Below are positions 1-10,379 of a stretch of 64,000 nucleotides of DNA, in pieces (the stretch's first letter is position 1; each line of letters opens with the position of its first letter). The stretch is from Prostheceraeus crozeri (lineage: Eukaryota; Platyhelminthes; Polycladida; Euryleptidae). Location of the stretch: assembly GCA_907163375.1 (NCBI GenBank), contig CAJQUW010014719.1, positions 1-64,000 on the forward strand, in the 5' to 3' direction. The translations under genes were made by a program, and so were the position numbers. A model generated the notes under the pieces. It saw only the letters and a program-made list of their open reading frames with translations, did no database searches and had not been told where the DNA came from.

Positions 1-1160
1 TATTGTCGATTAGCCATTGCCATCGCGACACGACCAAATTATGAACAGTGAAATATACGCTTGTACGATGACGTCTGCAATGTTTAGGTAACTAATGTAA
101 CTTGAAATGCGGACCTATGCAATTTTTGTAGCTGCATGAATTGCTTATCGAAGTTCGTGCGATTTTGAAAAACGCCTGAACCTACCTATATATGTTATTT
201 TAACTAATCATAGCGCAGTGACAGCTCGGCATCCCTGAGTGCGGAATCCCCACATGCGCAACGGAGGAGTTAGGGCAATTAAAGGCTAATTGTTTCGAAT
301 TGCACATTTTTTACCTTGCAAAGATTGAACGCAGCATTCATCATTCGAAATTGATAAAGAATGAACTCAATACAGGTTAGATCAACAGGGTAAATCCAAT
401 TTAATCCACAACATTTGACGAAAATGTGTCTTTGATTTGTAAAATCCATATTTCTGAACCGATTTCAATAGTTTTTTTTTTAATCGAACCGTAAAGATCT
501 CATCTATTATGGCATGGTTTTTAAAAAGTCACAAAGCAACAAGGACCTTATTCACAAGTTGCGTTTCTTTGCCGAAAAAAGACAAAAAAGCATGTTCCAA
601 AGTTGCAAAGTACTCTCAGTTCAACAGGATTTTCGATTTGATACATTCAAATACACCCACTAATATTTATTTAACCTCTGAGAAGAAGACGATCTGCTCT
701 TTAAGACAGTTAATTTTTAAATGTTATAATCAATATTAATCATTGAATTATACACAGGGTTTCCAAAGTTCAACTGAAAAAGAATGGTCCATGCTGACCG
801 AGAGTTTTCATTGTCTCTGACGAGGTACCTTTTCTCGAAGAGATATTGATTCTTCGTTAAACGTTTTGCCACAAACGGAATCTTAGTCTGTAGTTTTCTT
901 AAAATCGTAAAGTAAAATTCAGTTTGATGCCGTTACAAGTGTGCAATATTGATCTTATAAAATATTTTTATACCGTTTTTTCGTACCAGAGAATTTTAAA
1001 ACTATTCAAAAAAATTTCATATGGGTGCTGAAACCATAAAATTTTGTCAGGAATCGATGAAAATTTCACAGCATAGGAGGGATCCATGCTCTTAACATTA
1101 TGCAAAAGAAATTTTTCATTTCTATCAATTAGCCCTCTCAAAATCTCCAAAAACACGAAA
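1..1160. other. Intergenic DNA, no gene recognised
   Basis: AT-rich sequence with only short chance reading frames. I see no splice-bounded exon, RNA gene or transposon terminus here. Near 790-830 there are single copies of the GACCGAG and CTCTGACGAG words that recur as hairpins just downstream, so the repeat described in the next entry may once have begun earlier. Confidence 0.45.
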
Positions 1161-1161
1161 A

Positions 1162-1605
1162 TGTCTCTGACCGAGACCTTAAGTAATCTCGGTCAGAGGA
1201 AACGTTGAAATGAAGAGTCCTGGTCAGAGTACAAGGTCTCGGTCTACAAGACAATGATAATGTATGCAATTACCTTTAGATCACGACGTTTTTACGCGTT
1301 CAAGTATTTCGTCCAAGCTTTGTCCCGCAGTCTAATGAACCAAGTGCACAAACCGAAGAGTTTCCTGTTCGACATCAATTTGTCCTCTGACCGAGACCTT
1401 AAAAATCTCGGTCAGAGGACAAGGTGGGTCACGGTCAACGGACATTATATGCAATACATTACATTTTGGTCACTTCGCTTTACGCATGCAAGCATTCATC
1501 CTAAGTTCCCAGTTTCATCAGCAAACCCAAAATGCCAGAAGCCGAGAGTTTCCTATTTCGACCTTATCTCTGGACGAGATCCATTTGTCCTCTGGACGAG
1601 CTGTA
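1162..1605. repeat. Diverged tandem repeat with GACCGAG hairpins
   Basis: Two units of about 220 bp can be aligned by eye. Each begins with a short perfect hairpin: CTCTGACCGAGA at 1165-1176 pairs with TCTCGGTCAGAG at 1187-1198, and the same arms recur at 1385-1396 and 1406-1417. The sequence between also aligns: both copies have a TATGCAAT..ACATT-like stretch, then GAGTTTCCT and TTCGAC. A decayed third hairpin-like block with CTCTGGACGAG lies at about 1566-1600. No protein is recognised. It could be a satellite-like duplication or the remnant of a mobile element. Confidence 0.6.
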
Positions 1606-1969
1606 GAAAAACAAAAATGTCTTTTTATAAAAGTGCTAGATTCTAATGGAACGTTTTTATTTGGTGTGGTCGCCGCTAAGATTTTCGTGTTCAGCGTAAA
1701 AAATGAGTATATATGCAAATTTTCACGGAAATCTGAGACCCAAAGTTGAAAAGACAGAAATGTGGAATAAATTGGATTTACCCAACATCGACGAGATACT
1801 CAACTGTTGTGTAAACACAGGACATTTTATGGTTCCAGGTTTTTGATAGGAAACGATGTCATTCCGAAGCACTTCAATACAAAACAATGCGGCCTCATCC
1901 TACCCTGGGACATTTTGGAAAATAAAAACATCGAATTTGTATTTGAACTACACTCTATAATAAATAACA

Positions 1970-2113
1970 TCATCTCCGTTTTCCGGTTTCTGGGAAACGT
2001 CTCAGTAACTTGTTTATTTGGGTGGATTGTAATCTGACAGTTGTCTTCTCTTCTGAGTCTGTACTTATGACTTCTCCTTTCATTCGCATCCTTCTGAGTT
2101 TTACCCGTTCCAT
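1970..2113 (-). CDS. CHCHD1: CHCHD1/mS37-like protein, last coding exon
   Basis: Reverse-strand exon preceded by a good acceptor (TTTTTGTTTCAG, ending at 2114) and closed by TGA at 1970-1972. It encodes 47 residues: a very basic start (ERVKLRRMRMKGE), a Ser/Thr/Glu linker, then INKLLRRFPETGKRR and stop. Human CHCHD1 ends in the same style, with a basic stretch after the second CX9C pair and then LNKLLQRFP shortly before its C-terminus. The reading frame starts in phase 0, which matches the phase-0 donor of the CX9C exon at 6492-6610. CHCHD1 (mS37) is a small subunit protein of the mitochondrial ribosome. The exon-to-exon link and the family name are inferences from phase, order and motif. The ATG at the exon start is probably an internal codon. 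Confidence 0.7.
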   Translation of the reverse strand: MERVKLRRMRMKGEVISTDSEEKTTVRLQSTQINKLLRRFPETGKRR

Positions 2114-2116
2114 CTG

Positions 2117-3324
2117 AAACAAAAATTGATGGTCTTACAAAACGCAAAGTCATGCTGCTCATTGAAAATTGAAGGCACACGTGTATCAATCACATTCCAT
2201 AGGTCACAGAGAGAGACCTCAGCGCTCCGGAGCTGTGATTCAATAATAGCTATGATTTAATATGTAGCAATAAAATTAAAAAGGTTGCGGAATTGCAATT
2301 CGCGTGCTATATTCAGTCCACCAACGCTTGCATTATTTGAATAAAATGAGCTATGAAAATTTCGATTGAAGTACCTAACCGGAAGCACATGCATCGCTGT
2401 AATCACCTGATTGTTATTGAATTAATTTTTAGATGTCCCAGTTGTTCACTACCTAATAATAAGGATTACACTCCCTGATACTCTTCGGATTTCGGTTCCG
2501 GGTATTGCCTCCATTTCGGTTGTCTAGTGCAGACTGCGGATAATGCAATTTACGGTTGAAGACAGTTGATATTTTCTTTATTGAATAGCAGAAGATAGTG
2601 AAACATTGAATTCGCAAAACTGCACTTGTAACATTTTTCACACGCATCCTATCACTCATTCATTGATTCATGAAGCTCAACGACGTTTGCGGTGTCACAT
2701 TCAACCAGCAAGCCTGACGTCAACTAGTGTATCATGATCAACCTCTCAATTAACATGTAAAATTATACTTGACAGTATATTAGTATTGACTCTTTCGTTT
2801 CATTAGAGACTTGACCTGTAAGTTTTCAACTTGAAAAAAATTAATTGAATTTCAATGCAAAATTTTATGTCATCTAAAGAAGCTGCAATCAATAATACAC
2901 ATTCTCTTGTCTAACTCTAGCTTTTCTACGTGTAAAGAATTTACATAACGACAGACTTGTACAGTAGATCTAATCACGGATCATTTTTCATCAAGTCAAT
3001 TGAGTACATAAACTTTGTTGAAGGGTTCCCTGTCAAAATGTTCTTTTTACAAAATGGTCCTGAAGCTCGGTTTTGATATAATTCCCTTAAGTAAAGCCTC
3101 GAAATCAAAATTAAATAACGGTGCTTCGTAACATAAAAACCTATATTTGGGTTTCAACTTAAAGCCGAAAAAAATATTGGCCTCCGACAGTTCATGGAGA
3201 TAGGCTAAATAGGCCGGCTATCAAAACTGTCATGGCCTATTATCAGGGATGAGAGTGAGGCACCATGGTCCCGGAGGAAATTCATATTTTCGAGGGGCCC
3301 TCAAATAGAAAAAAATGAAGAATA
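2117..3324. other. Intron of the CHCHD1-like gene, left part
   Basis: AT-rich intron sequence between the last exon and the hAT nest. The reading frames are short and carry no motif I recognise. Nothing else is seen apart from ordinary low-complexity runs. Confidence 0.45.
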
Positions 3325-3520
3325 CATTAGCAGTGTTCCCGCTGACTTTTCAGCGAAAAAAACCTCAGGCATTTCAGAACTCTTTACTAACTTCTTTGGT
3401 TGAAAATTGAAGACTAATAGTTATCTTTTTTGAATAAAAAACTAAAATATAACAATAATGAAAATTGGAAAGCAACATAGTTAAAAACGAATGTTAAGTT
3501 TTGCAAGTGTGCTTTTTTAT

Positions 3521-5771
3521 CAGAGGTGCAACCTCGACCTCGATTAAACAGATTTTAATCGAGATCGGACTGAACAGTAGTCAGATAATCACAGAAATTT
3601 TTCACCATTTCATAATTTTTTATTTATCTGTCTACTTTTCATATTGATTTGCTCCTTTACCCCCACCTTATCGGACACTTTGGACATAAGAATCTTGAAT
3701 ATACACAAAATTTGAATGATTGTAGAAAATGCTATGGAAACATGGAAATATACATAGTCCCGCCGCCAGGACGAACATGTTCTATACCATATGACTACTA
3801 CGAAAATGCGCGCCTTCCGAGTTCCTTTGATCTATAGACAAGGTAAAAGAAAAAGACATGAATTGAAGGAAAATTGAAGTATTCGACCCAGTTATCAGTT
3901 GGTATCAGTTACTTCGACTATTCGAGATCTATTAACTCTAGAGCTATGGTTTTTGGCATTATCTACAGGGCATGAAATCATGTAACCATATACCTTTACT
4001 TACAAAAACTAAATTATTGGACTAAACTATTTGGATTCAGCAAGCATCTTATTAAGGTATACATGACATTTTGATCAAATTTTAGTTCAAACCTTAAGTA
4101 TCTAATCACATTGCACAAACAATTTTTGTCTAGCACTTGATAGAACGAACGCAATAGAAGACGACATGAAGACATGTCATGCCGCAAATTATGTAGCTGC
4201 AGCTAATTGATCTCGCATAGTCGGAGTAAACACACCAAACTGATGTTGGTCGAAAACTTCAATTAACATGTCTTTTTTCTTTGATATAGTTTGTAGAATA
4301 AAAGAACTCGGAAGGTACGTATTTTCGCATTATTCATAGGGTGTAGAACAGGGTTATCCAGACTTAAAACAGGTGCGGTCCGCATTCAGTCAGCAAATAA
4401 GGCCGCGGGCTGCTATTCACATTATTCAACTTTTTCACTATCTTACGCTATTATAGAAGCATCGTTAAAGAATCAAATATTAAATTATATTGATCTAATG
4501 AAAGCATGCGACGAAAGTTTTAAAACATAAGGGACAAGAATTTTCCCAAATTCATTCATAGAAACATGTTTTATAAAAATGCCACATGCTAGTTACAAAT
4601 GAATGGAATGAATGTGCCTGCATTTTGGAGGCCAGCATCTTGGTGTCGGTGTCAACTGAGGCTAGGGCTAAGTGACTGACCCACAAAGGTAAGTACTTCT
4701 AAACATAGAGAGAGAAAGCGTAATCCAAAGCGGTGCAAATTTAGGCACTGATCTTCAGAAAGATGAGACCAAAATTGATTGATTGGCGGAGTAGCTTTGG
4801 TTAGGAAAAACTGATCACTTTGTAAGTCACATAATTCAAGCGATAAAATATCAGCTGTTTCTGATATAATTTCCGTCAGCGGAGCATTGAATACATTGAA
4901 GCTATTTTCAATGTGCTGGAAATCTTCGAATCGCTTGCCGTAGTCTTTCTTCAATCAGGGTATCAATGGTTTCAACAGAGCAATAGAAATCATCAATATG
5001 AAATCCAAATTTACTATTCAAACTTGAAATAGTGTATAGTTTAGGAAAGTATAAAATCATTTTTTAACATGACTCAACATATTTTAAGTGAAATGATTTT
5101 TGAAATTTTCTATAAGAGGACGTGGGCCGCATTGGTGGTGCCTGGAGGGCCAGATTTCGGACAATCCTGATGTAGAACATCCTGCGAAAATCTTATATTC
5201 GGTCTCGTTCCATGCAGAAGCTCGTCCTGACGGCGGTATATTTCTATGTTTCCATAGCATTTGTTGCAATCATTCAAATTTTATGTATAGGCCTGTATCT
5301 AAATCTGTGTATGTACATATCTAAGATTCTTGTGTCCATAGCAAGTACCTGTTGAGACTGGACGGGAGGCCTCATGTCATCAGATAATTTCAATGAATTC
5401 TGTGACTCTTTTTGTTTACAAAAGAAAATTGTTTAGTAACGATTTTATGTCATGCATTGAGTAATGTTTTGAGCGCATCCGTGAATCATTATTTTTATCT
5501 GCAATTGCTACTATAAAGCATATTTTGTTTTCAAACATAAGCATAAAGCACATTATGATGTAGCAATTCACTAATTAAAAGTACATAAGATTATTTTCAG
5601 ATTTTCAGTGTTCATACAACGTGATTAATAACATTATCAGCACAAACATTTTTGTTTTTCTTTCATGTAAGCGCCCGGTACCAAAGTCAATCAGCATTAT
5701 TTAACTTATTTCGTGGCCAAACTCGATTCGAACTCGACTTCGATTAAAATCCAATCAAGGTTGCATCACTG
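3521..5771. mobile_element. Nested hAT-like/foldback element with long inverted arms
   Basis: Inside the outer element a second inverted pair begins: CAGAGGTGCAACCTCGA at 3521 and its counterpart at the right end, read on the reverse strand as CAGTGATGCAACCTTGA, ending at 5771. Homology continues inward. The block at 3683-3800 (GAATCTTGAAT, then a stretch containing GCTATGGAAACAT and CCGCCAGGACGA) is matched in inverted orientation by 5200-5335. The right arm carries about 330 extra bases, so the left arm is deleted or the right arm has an insertion. A still shorter inverted pair containing CCTTCCGAGTTC lies at about 3810-3830 and 4300-4325. No clean 8-bp target duplication is visible. Confidence 0.5.
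4348..4954 (-). mobile_element. hAT (ZBED/GTF2IRD2-like) transposase C-terminal fossil
   Basis: The reverse-strand reading frame 4652-4954 encodes KRFEDFQHIENSFNVFN, then LELCDLQSD, FWSHLSED and LNLHRFGLRFLSL. This is the layout of the C-terminal dimerisation region of ZBED-like hAT transposases and their domesticated kin (RF.DF..IE..F..F; L.LIDLQ; FW..L; LR.FALR.LSLFGSTYLCEQ). Just after it, a second frame reads MFRSTYLCGS, so a frameshift splits the conserved STYLCEQ motif. Beyond the coding end, at 4349, the plus strand shows CAGGGTTATCCAGAC followed by GCGGTCCGCATT, a typical hAT terminus and therefore the likely 3' end of this copy. The N-terminal half and catalytic core are absent. Confidence 0.6.
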
Positions 5772-5933
5772 GATTTTAAGTAATTTTACCACTTAAAACT
5801 ACTTAATCAGGAATTTTGACGTTGAAATCATAGCACCGGTTGATAATTGACTTGAAAAACGCAATAACACAGGATCTGCCCCCAAAAACGCAAATACGTT
5901 AATAAAAACGCAGCAGCGGGAACACTGCATTAG

Positions 5934-6491
5934 ACAGATCCATGAGGAATTCCGCGGAAAATTCTTATCCCTATATGTATTGATTTTCCGATTTATATTT
6001 CAATAGAAATATAGGTTTCAAATACTGCTGAGAAAGTCTGTGATTTATATTCTACTTCGAGGTTTCCCACGGAAATTTTAATTACGACCACTTTGAATTG
6101 ACACCGGTTTGCGTCGTCTGGACCGTCATCAATAAATGGTAGCGGCTTCTTCCCGTTGCTTAAAAATGGGGTATTTCAAAATTGCAAAGAAAAGGTGTAC
6201 AGATCACATATCAAATTTGATTGAAGATCAAATCGCAGTTAGATTTTCTGTACAAGCTGTTATTCTATGTAGCCATGAGAAAGCAGAAACATTTTGAATC
6301 TAAGTTAATACTTTTAAGTAGTCGTTGAACTTGTATGACAAAGTAGCTGCTGACGTTGCAACAAACGTCAGAGACATATCTCCTTTGTTCTTCATAATCA
6401 TCGAAATAATCACCAACCAAATCACTTACATCGTATGGATAAATGCATTTTTAGATGAGAGTGCAATCGCACATTGTACGGTGTAACATAC
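5934..6491. other. Intron of the CHCHD1-like gene, right part
   Basis: Between the right end of the hAT nest and the donor of the CX9C exon. No exon, RNA gene or element terminus is recognised. Confidence 0.45.
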
Positions 6492-6610
6492 CTCTTGTGT
6501 TTCTACACACCTTCGCATAGCATGAACATATGAAGAGCAAGCCCTTTGATCATTTTCAGTCCTCTTCAAACATCCCAGAAGATCCAGTATTTCATCAACA
6601 CAAACCGCTC
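6492..6610 (-). CDS. CHCHD1: CHCHD1/mS37-like protein, twin CX9C exon
   Basis: Reverse-strand exon bounded by the acceptor TTTTTGCAG and the donor GTATGT. It begins with two bases of a split codon and ends in phase 0. It encodes AVCVDEILDLLGCLKRTEND, then QRACSSYVHAMRRCVETQE. The four cysteines form two CX9C pairs separated by ten residues (C-x9-C-x10-C-x9-C), exactly the spacing in human CHCHD1 (CITEMSVMMAC..ACRKEIQAFLDC). Family knowledge: twin CX9C proteins are imported into mitochondria and oxidised by MIA40, and CHCHD1 is mitoribosomal protein mS37. The first exon, expected to hold a basic, proline-containing N-terminus, was not found between 6611 and 22000. It may be upstream in a long intron or too short to spot. 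Confidence 0.72.
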
Positions 6611-6613
6611 CTG

Positions 6614-7340
6614 CAAAAATAAAAAGCACTGAACTCTCTTCGTCTGAACTTTTTCAATTTTTTCGAAATGATGAATCCTAGTCTGATCCGATATGACATT
6701 CATACAATACGACTAGCACGAAATATTTTTTCATGATGCAGGTTACATCGCACATACTCCCGCATCCTACTACTGGGTAGCTGCTTATAGTTCCATGCTT
6801 GTATCTGAATGATTGGGAATTTCATTTTCAGTTTATTTCAATTAGGCTTTAGTTTCAACAATGAGCAAGTATAAAGTACATGGATGACCAAAAATGAGGA
6901 TATCTAATATTTGAAGCTTCATCTTAAAACAACAGCATAAAATACATATATCACTAGCCTTCAAAATAAAAATATGCTGCGGACAAATCGATGTGCGTAA
7001 TTGGAGCAACATGAACATGTAGCCAGAATTGGACAACATTTTCATATTTTTTTTACAGAAGATAGTAGTTTGGAATTAAAAAGAACATCCAGGAAGAATA
7101 TTTGCTTCGATTTTTGTTTAAGTGACTTGCTGGAAATTCCACGATGTCGGATTGATTCAGATCTTATCGGATTAGATCAGATTTTCATAAAAATGCTAAT
7201 CCGAACTAGCTCGTGCAGAGGACATGCCAATTAGCACGGATTTCATGATACAAAGTATGCGTGATGCATAAAGAATATCAAATATTTATCTGCTATACGT
7301 GATGTACAAGCAACACATTAGTTTACATGTAAGCTATCAG
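6614..7340. other. Upstream intron or flank of the CHCHD1-like gene
   Basis: If the gene has the usual extra 5' exon, this is intron sequence. Two short reading frames, 6842-7045 on the reverse strand and 7001-7234 on the forward strand, overlap each other and show no motif. Nothing else is seen. Confidence 0.4.
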
Positions 7341-7371
7341 AATTTAGGATACGGGGGATGAGCTGTCCACC

Positions 7372-7686
7372 ATGTCAAGGATGGGGCCTGGCCGAAGTGC
7401 AGTCCGCCTTCCCTCTCTCAGGAGCAAAGGCAATTCCTCAACACCTGCCTCGAATGAGGCCGCCGGGTTTTTGGTTGGCCGGCCGCCTGTTCCCGCGTGG
7501 TGGCCGGCGCTCTTCATCCTCCTGGCGGGAGACATAGAACACCCCGGTCCTACTACCACATACACCTGCGAACAGCTCATCACAAGAAGACAGACATCCA
7601 TGCGGTGCAACACCACAAACACACATTGGCTACACCTCAAATCCACAAACATCACACTCACCCAATACAACAAACTGGATTTGTAA
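7372..7686 (+). pseudogene. LINE N-terminal segment with 2A-like peptide
   Basis: A 104-codon frame begins MSRMGPGRSAVRLPSLRSKG, runs through a Trp/hydrophobic patch (VPAWWPALFILLAGDIEHPGP) and then turns polar. The ending GDIEHPGP matches the ribosome-skipping consensus D-(V/I)-E-x-N-P-G-P except that the Asn before PGP is missing, so one codon seems lost. 2A-like peptides at the N-terminus of ORF products are known in trypanosome L1Tc/ingi and in several sea urchin and other invertebrate non-LTR elements. Without the Asn, skipping is unlikely. The frame stops about 200 bp before the endonuclease begins. Confidence 0.6.
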
Positions 7687-7859
7687 CAAACACAGACAGA
7701 AGAGCACCATTGCTAACAATCAAAAACAAACCCTCCAACAACCCCCACGCAACTCCCCTCATCCCTACTACCACATACATCACGACCACTACCCTCCCCC
7801 AAACCAGCACCGCCAGACAACAGCCTACCAAAGATGCCACAAGTATTCAAACCAGCAGC

Positions 7860-8285
7860 ATAAAATACAAGAACAACGCTATTACTATCATACAGCTAAA
7901 CATCAACGGCATTCAAAACAGATGCCACAAGCATTCAAACCAGCAGCATAAAATACAAAAACAACACTCCGAATACAAGAAATACTCCGAAAATACAAGA
8001 AACACAAAAAAATTTCCGAACTCACACAGTTCATGCTAGACAACAAAGCCGACATCACATGCACACAAGAAAGCAAACTCACATCCAAAACAAAAGACCC
8101 AGCTATTCCCAATTGCACAACCATTCGTAAAGATCAAAAACACAACAAAGGCGGCGGCCTCCCCACCTACGCACATAACTCAATCAAATTACAAATCCTC
8201 GAGGCCCCGTCTTCATGCAAACACAGCAAAGCCAACAGCAATACCTCAAAATACACCTCGCACAAAACAAACAATTCCTGATCAC
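7860..8285 (+). pseudogene. LINE AP-endonuclease N-terminal remnant
   Basis: One frame carries AITIIQLNINGIQNRCHKHS (from about 7876). Another frame starting near 8033 carries MLDNKADITCTQESKLTSKT and GGGLPTYAHNSIKL. These correspond to the first strands of APE-type endonucleases: the N-I-N-G-I metal-site strand, the catalytic Glu in QESKL, and the GGG..YV segment. A partial duplication is visible inside: a block with GATGCCACAAG.ATTCAAACCAGCAGCATAAAATAC occurs at about 7832-7867 and again at about 7920-7954, which breaks the frame. Downstream, 8286-9050, only scraps of coding-like C/A-rich sequence remain. Confidence 0.6.
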
Positions 8286-9237
8286 CAACGCGTACTCCCC
8301 CCAAAAGGCAGTCACACAGTCGCACAAGAAACCAACACAGAAATCAATCATTTTCTTACCTATCACACAACCAACACAACAAAGCTTATCCTAACAGACG
8401 CAAACGCACACTCACTCACATGGTTCTCAACACTCAACGACAGTAGAGGAGATGACATCGCCAACTTCTTGGCCGCAACCGACTACATGCCTCCCTCCGG
8501 CCCACAACCAAACAGAACTCTTCTCCAGACTTATCCACCGCCAGCAGCCAAACTGCACGTCGCACAACATGGAAAACCCTCAACAATATCACATCTGACC
8601 ACTTACTTATACTACCAAATCACCACACGCAAATCTTCACAGGCCTAAGAAAGAAGCCTCAAACACAGCTTTACTAACTACAGCCAAGCAAACTGGGAGG
8701 ACTCTACCGAGCATATCGAACAAGAAATCTCAAAACACCAACCACCCACCTACATTCATAAAGCCAACAGCATACTCACCGATGCAATCTTACAAGTAGA
8801 CAAACTCCACATACCACAAGGGATCCAGTAAATCACAAAACCCATACTGCCGACTCATATCAGACAGGCCATCCAACAAAGAAACAACAGTCGCAGTGTA
8901 GACCGAAAATATCCTCAAATGAAACCCTCAACACAGTAATCACCAAAGAAATCAATCAACACAAGCAAAACATATGGATCATTAAAATTTTCTCTGAATG
9001 GTTCAACACCAAAAACACAAGCAGACTCTGGCGCACCATCCGCACACTCAACGACATGGAAGGCAAAACACTCAAAACATTACTATCAATTTCTTTAACA
9101 AACCGATTCATTATCAATCACGACATATCGAACGCCTTTAATAAGCACTTCAACACTTTTACAACTCACAAAACATGGAAAGAAAACAGAAAAAATCGAC
9201 GGACGCACACTTCGCCTCACTACCACCAACACAAAAT

Positions 9238-9670
9238 TTATGCCAGGAGAAGACTGAGAGAGGTGGAGGAAAGGAGAAAAATACCCATCCAGTGGGTACC
9301 AGGGCACGTGGGAATAGACGGGAACGTGGAGGCTGACAGATGTGCGAATGAGGCAAGCGGAGAGCAACAGGAGGAGGTGCCGATCGGACTGGAGGAAGTG
9401 AGAAGGAAGGTGTACCTAAACACTGAGTACAGGCCCAGGCTGGAGGGGAGACTGGCAGATGTGTACGGGGACAAGGTCATGAGGAAGAAGCAGGTGTCAA
9501 TGGCACAGCTGAGAGAAGGGTACTGCCGAAGACCTATTGCTATCATAAGAGAATAGGGCTTAGGGAGGATGCGAAGTGCGACCGCTGTGATCAGGAGGAG
9601 GAGAGGGATCACTGGCAGTGTGCTCGAGTGTGCAGCGCTGGGAGATACGTGGCTGGAGAGCTACTTTGAT
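9238..9670 (+). pseudogene. LINE RNase H end and Cys-rich tail
   Basis: The frame from 9244 reads ARRRLREVEERRKIPIQWVP then GHVGIDGNVEADRCANEAS. The W.PGH.GI.GN..AD pattern is the fourth motif of RNase H domains carried by Ingi/Loa/I/R1-type LINEs. The DEDD residues of the first half are missing. After about 9540 the frame shifts: the next frame gives KRIGLREDAKCDRCDQEEER then DHWQCARVC, a C-x2-C..H-x3-C tail common at the C-terminus of such elements, and stops at about 9670. At least one frameshift separates the two parts. Confidence 0.65.
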
Positions 9671-9832
9671 CCGGATCGAAATAGGAAAATTGTTGTAGTA
9701 ATGTGCTTGGTTCAGTGTTGGTATCAGTGTGTTGTTTCGTCTGTTGCAGGGCACTTGCGTGACGAAGACCTGGTGGGAGATTCCTCCGTCGAGCCTACTT
9801 AAGGTGGCTAACATCATTCTGCAATAAATACG

Positions 9833-10375
9833 TCATCGCTCTTGTTCCAATGTAGATCCTCTTGGTCGCTTTTCTGTTTTCAGCCTTTGTAGGATCAATT
9901 TTTGCCAAACTGAATAGTCTTCGTAGTCTTTTCCGTTTTGTCTGATCTTGTTAGTAATTTTTTCTTGATGAATATCTGCACAAATTCCACTAATAAGGAA
10001 ATCAATGCCCTCCGTATGAAGGACATGAATCATAGGCTCCCTCCCTTGAAAGTTAAGAAGGTAGGGAAGGCTGGTAATGAAGGGTTTTGGAGAACACTTG
10101 CAATACGTTTGTATTGTTCAGCTGATTGAATATTACGCTTGAATTCTTTCTGTTCGGGAAAATAGTCGAGAACATTCTGATGTAGGATCTCCCATTGATC
10201 CGAAATTCTAAGTAACGCTGGTTTAAGGCTTAGCCAACGCGGTGAAACAAATCTTAACATAGACCAAGCTTTCAAACCCATCACCTCACAAAGAGAGCTA
10301 CAATCCTGACGGCGCGCGCTGGAATACTTCAAAGATGAGTGTAGATCAGTTGCTCTACGTTCAATTCTTCAATCG
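9833..10375 (-). pseudogene. hAT-like (ZBED-type) transposase fossil
   Basis: The reverse strand encodes, from about 10370 downward, ERRATDLHSSLKYSSARRQD, then LCEVMGLKAW, RWLSLKPALLRISDQWEIL, YFPEQKEFK and YKRIASVLQNP. After a frame break near 10030 it continues with PMIHVLHTEGIDFLISGI-like sequence. This matches the middle part of ZBED/GTF2IRD2-like hAT transposases, where a TRWLSL..A..R..EQW segment is followed by a PLIHLLHEE.L.L.-type segment. Both ends are cut: upstream runs into a stop near 10380, and downstream abuts the 3' end of the LINE at about 9826. No TIRs were found for it. It could equally come from a decayed processed copy of a domesticated transposase gene. Confidence 0.55.
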
Positions 10376-10379
10376 CATT

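Larger units (their letters stand above)
3331..5927. mobile_element. Outer hAT-like element with 14-bp terminal inverted repeats
   Basis: The left end reads CAGTGTTCCCGCTG (3331-3344). The right end (5914-5927) is its exact reverse complement. CAG-starting short TIRs are typical of the hAT superfamily. CATTAG stands directly before the left end (3325-3330) and directly after the right end (5928-5933), which looks like an eroded copy of the usual 8-bp target duplication. Only the outermost bases match; further in, the two flanks differ because other elements sit inside. The element lies in the intron of the CHCHD1-like gene. No transposase of its own was recognised, so it may be non-autonomous or gutted. 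Confidence 0.6.
7345..9826 (+). mobile_element. Decayed non-LTR retrotransposon with APE and RNase H (Ingi/Loa/I-like)
   Basis: The region has a sharply different composition: C/A-rich and G-poor from 7560 to 9240, then G-rich and purine-rich to about 9670. It holds, in order, an N-terminal segment ending in a 2A-like peptide (7372-7570), the start of an AP-type endonuclease (IIQLNINGIQNR at about 7883 and ADITCTQESKL at about 8048), a long stretch of broken frames where the reverse transcriptase should be, and an RNase H end with a Cys-rich tail (9244-9670). The total is about 2.5 kb, against roughly 4.5-6 kb for an intact element. The RT motifs (DLSKAFD, YADD) are not visible, so most of the RT is deleted. 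AATAAA near 9823 may mark the 3' end. RNase H after RT is known from the Ingi, Loa, Outcast, I and R1-like groups. Confidence 0.7.

Noticed and set aside
7658-8366. Reverse-strand Val/Cys-rich ORFs opposite the LINE
   Set aside because: They are shadows of the C/A-rich LINE coding strand; the forward frames carry the endonuclease motifs.
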